Shown: one piece after another, positions 14,464-15,068 of the stretch
Position numbering within the stretch: position 1 is the stretch's first letter
Layout of the letters: each line of letters begins with the position of its first letter
Source: a bacterium UBP1_UBA4783
Lineage (GTDB): Bacteria; Krumholzibacteriota; Krumholzibacteriia; Krumholzibacteriales; Krumholzibacteriaceae
Assembly: GCA_002403075.1 (NCBI GenBank)
Contig: DHHB01000041.1
Coordinates: forward strand, 4,541 to 19,608
Direction of reading: 5' to 3'
Length of the DNA stretch: 15,068 bases
Notes under the pieces: generated by a model
Told to the model about the DNA's origin: nothing
The model's database searches: none
The model's input: only the letters and a program-made list of their open reading frames with translations
Translations under genes and position numbers: made by a program

Positions 14464-14731
14464 CGTACGGTTCCCCTTCTCGAAGATGTTCGATGAATAT
14501 CTCGTCGCACCGGCATCCATAGCAATATCGCATCGGGGGAGGGCGGCTGGAAAGAAAAAGATGAGCGCCGCGCGTGTTCTCGAGCGGGGGAAAGGCTCCG
14601 GGCCGATAAATACCGCTGGCCGATCGAATCCGGAATTCTTATATTACAGAGTAAATTGCGCTATATCGGAAGCCGGAGTTCGGGGTCGTCGAATCCGGCT
14701 CATTCGCGAGGGGATAAATTTTGAATTATTG
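14464..14731. other. Divergent intergenic region, no gene seen
   Basis: No supported gene lies between the TPR lipoprotein and the hdrC-like gene (14464-14839). The right half is distinctly AT-richer than the surroundings. Visible elements are two copies of TCGAATCCGG (14624-14633 and 14689-14698) and two copies of GGCCGAT (14601-14607 and 14618-14624). They may be regulator sites but are short enough to be chance. Confidence 0.4.
14496..14525 (-). promoter_or_regulatory. Weak promoter candidate for the TPR lipoprotein
   Basis: On the minus strand TTGCTA (14520-14525) and GATATT (14496-14501) are 18 bases apart, each with four of six consensus bases. The predicted start near 14489 would leave a leader of about 26 nt. 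Confidence 0.3.
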
Positions 14732-14759
14732 TTGACTTTTTCGGAAATGCCGGTATCAT
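14732..14759 (+). promoter_or_regulatory. Promoter for the hdrC-like gene
   Basis: The -35 box TTGACT (14732-14737, five of six) and the -10 box TATCAT (14754-14759) are 16 bases apart, within an AT-rich block. The predicted start near 14766 leaves a leader of about 74 nt. Confidence 0.55.
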
Positions 14760-14777
14760 GGGAGCCCTATGAGTTAA

Positions 14778-14812
14778 CCTCAGCGCGCATATGAGGCTAC
14801 AGGCTACCTGAG
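14778..14812 (+). promoter_or_regulatory. Leader with hairpins and a tandem 7-mer
   Basis: In the leader of the hdrC-like gene, CCTCA (14778-14782) can pair with TGAGG (14792-14796), or CTCAG (14779-14783) with CTGAG (14808-14812); the two are exclusive. AGGCTAC is repeated head-to-tail (14794-14800 and 14801-14807). The stems are short and no T-run follows. Confidence 0.3.
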
Positions 14813-14839
14813 CTCCCCGGACGTAACGCAGGAGTGACA

Positions 14840-15068
14840 ATGCTCGACAGGGATATCGTCGCCGAATACAAGCTCGATCATGACTTTCTCTCCGAGATCT
14901 ACGCCCTCCCCGGCGGCCATGAAATCAAGAAATGCATTCAGTGCGGGACGTGCAGCAGCTCGTGTCCCCTGAGCTACGTCATGGACCACGGCCCCCGGAA
15001 GATCTTCTCGCTCATCCGGGCGGGATTCCGGGACGAGGTGCTTCGCTCGAACACGATCTGGTACTGCT
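14840..15068 (+). CDS. HdrC-like iron-sulfur protein, partial
   Basis: The first 76 residues of an iron-sulfur protein cut by the window edge. CIQCGTCSSSCP (residues 33-44) is the CxxCxxxCxxxCP-type ligand motif for a [4Fe-4S] cluster as seen in the C subunit of heterodisulfide reductases and related quinone- or disulfide-linked electron-transfer complexes. The following HGPRKIFSLIRAGFRDEVL and NTIWYC, where the second cluster motif begins, fit that family. AGGAG (14830-14834) lies 5 nt before the ATG. Its own promoter and leader precede it. Partner hdrA/hdrB-like genes, if present, should follow beyond the right edge. Which complex it belongs to (HdrABC, Qmo or similar) cannot be told here. 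Confidence 0.85.
   Translation, partial: MLDRDIVAEYKLDHDFLSEIYALPGGHEIKKCIQCGTCSSSCPLSYVMDHGPRKIFSLIRAGFRDEVLRSNTIWYC

Noticed and set aside
13447..14496. 349-residue plus-strand frame
   Set aside because: It is antisense to the TPR lipoprotein, which has clear repeats and a lipobox.
14768..14811. Tiny upstream ORFs in the hdrC leader
   Set aside because: They are 2-6 codons long with no ribosome-binding sites, expected by chance.
1..15068. CRISPR array, tRNA, rRNA, insertion sequence or phage genes
   Set aside because: No regularly spaced repeats, cloverleaf sequences, transposase motifs or phage structural genes were seen.

Overview
The window is GC-rich bacterial chromosome from what looks like an uncultured lineage with many exported proteins. 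Pointers are a GWxTD-domain lipoprotein (a family described mainly from Acidobacteria and FCB-group phyla), secreted proteins with EF-hand or VCBS-type calcium loops, TPR proteins, a TonB and an HdrC-like iron-sulfur protein. Shine-Dalgarno sites are strong (AAGGAGG type), starts include TTG and GTG, and promoters look sigma70-like (TTGACA/TATAAT type), which argues against a typical Bacteroidota member. A Krumholzibacteriota/Eisenbacteria-like source is a guess from gene content. No rRNA, tRNA, insertion sequence, phage gene or CRISPR array is visible.

Layout. 1-2650: a promoter, then gamma-glutamyltransferase (142-1863) and a VCBS-like secreted protein (1877-2650) in one operon. 2651-4217: two tandem, clearly paralogous secreted proteins, each with an EF-hand-like loop. 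4229-4873 (minus): TonB, ending 11 nt from the second paralogue. 5082-6049: a nitroreductase followed by a small exported protein with a C-terminal membrane anchor. 6027-8075 (minus): a TPR plus GWxTD lipoprotein. 8224-9669: an HD-GYP protein with a changed signature motif. 9763-10158 (minus): a small secreted protein whose transcription unit has a promoter, a structured start region and a terminator. 10392-10772: a single-domain response regulator. 10756-11385 (minus): a two-TM protein with a HAMP-like segment. 11504-12286 (minus): a DUF116 protein. 12427-13332: an EamA exporter, divergent from DUF116 and sharing a palindromic control region with it. 13321-14463 (minus): a TPR lipoprotein. 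14464-14839: an AT-richer control region. 14840-end: the start of an HdrC-like gene, cut by the window edge.

How it fits together. Most of the window is housekeeping or envelope biology: periplasmic glutathione/gamma-glutamyl breakdown, secreted proteins, TonB energy transduction and two tetratricopeptide lipoproteins. A possible signalling cluster (8.2-11.4 kb) contains an HD-GYP protein, an orphan receiver and a kinase-less HAMP-like protein, but no histidine kinase is present. Three convergent gene pairs overlap at their 3' ends by 12-23 nt and a fourth is 11 nt apart.

I did not find a clear new multi-gene system. The most interesting signals are regulatory: face-to-face promoters at 12317-12351 whose -35 boxes are the two arms of one perfect palindrome; a stem-loop around the start codon at 10142-10193; a minus-strand terminator at 10321-10347 that implies antisense transcription through the response regulator; and a structured leader at 11414-11464. 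All alignments and base-pair counts were done by eye.
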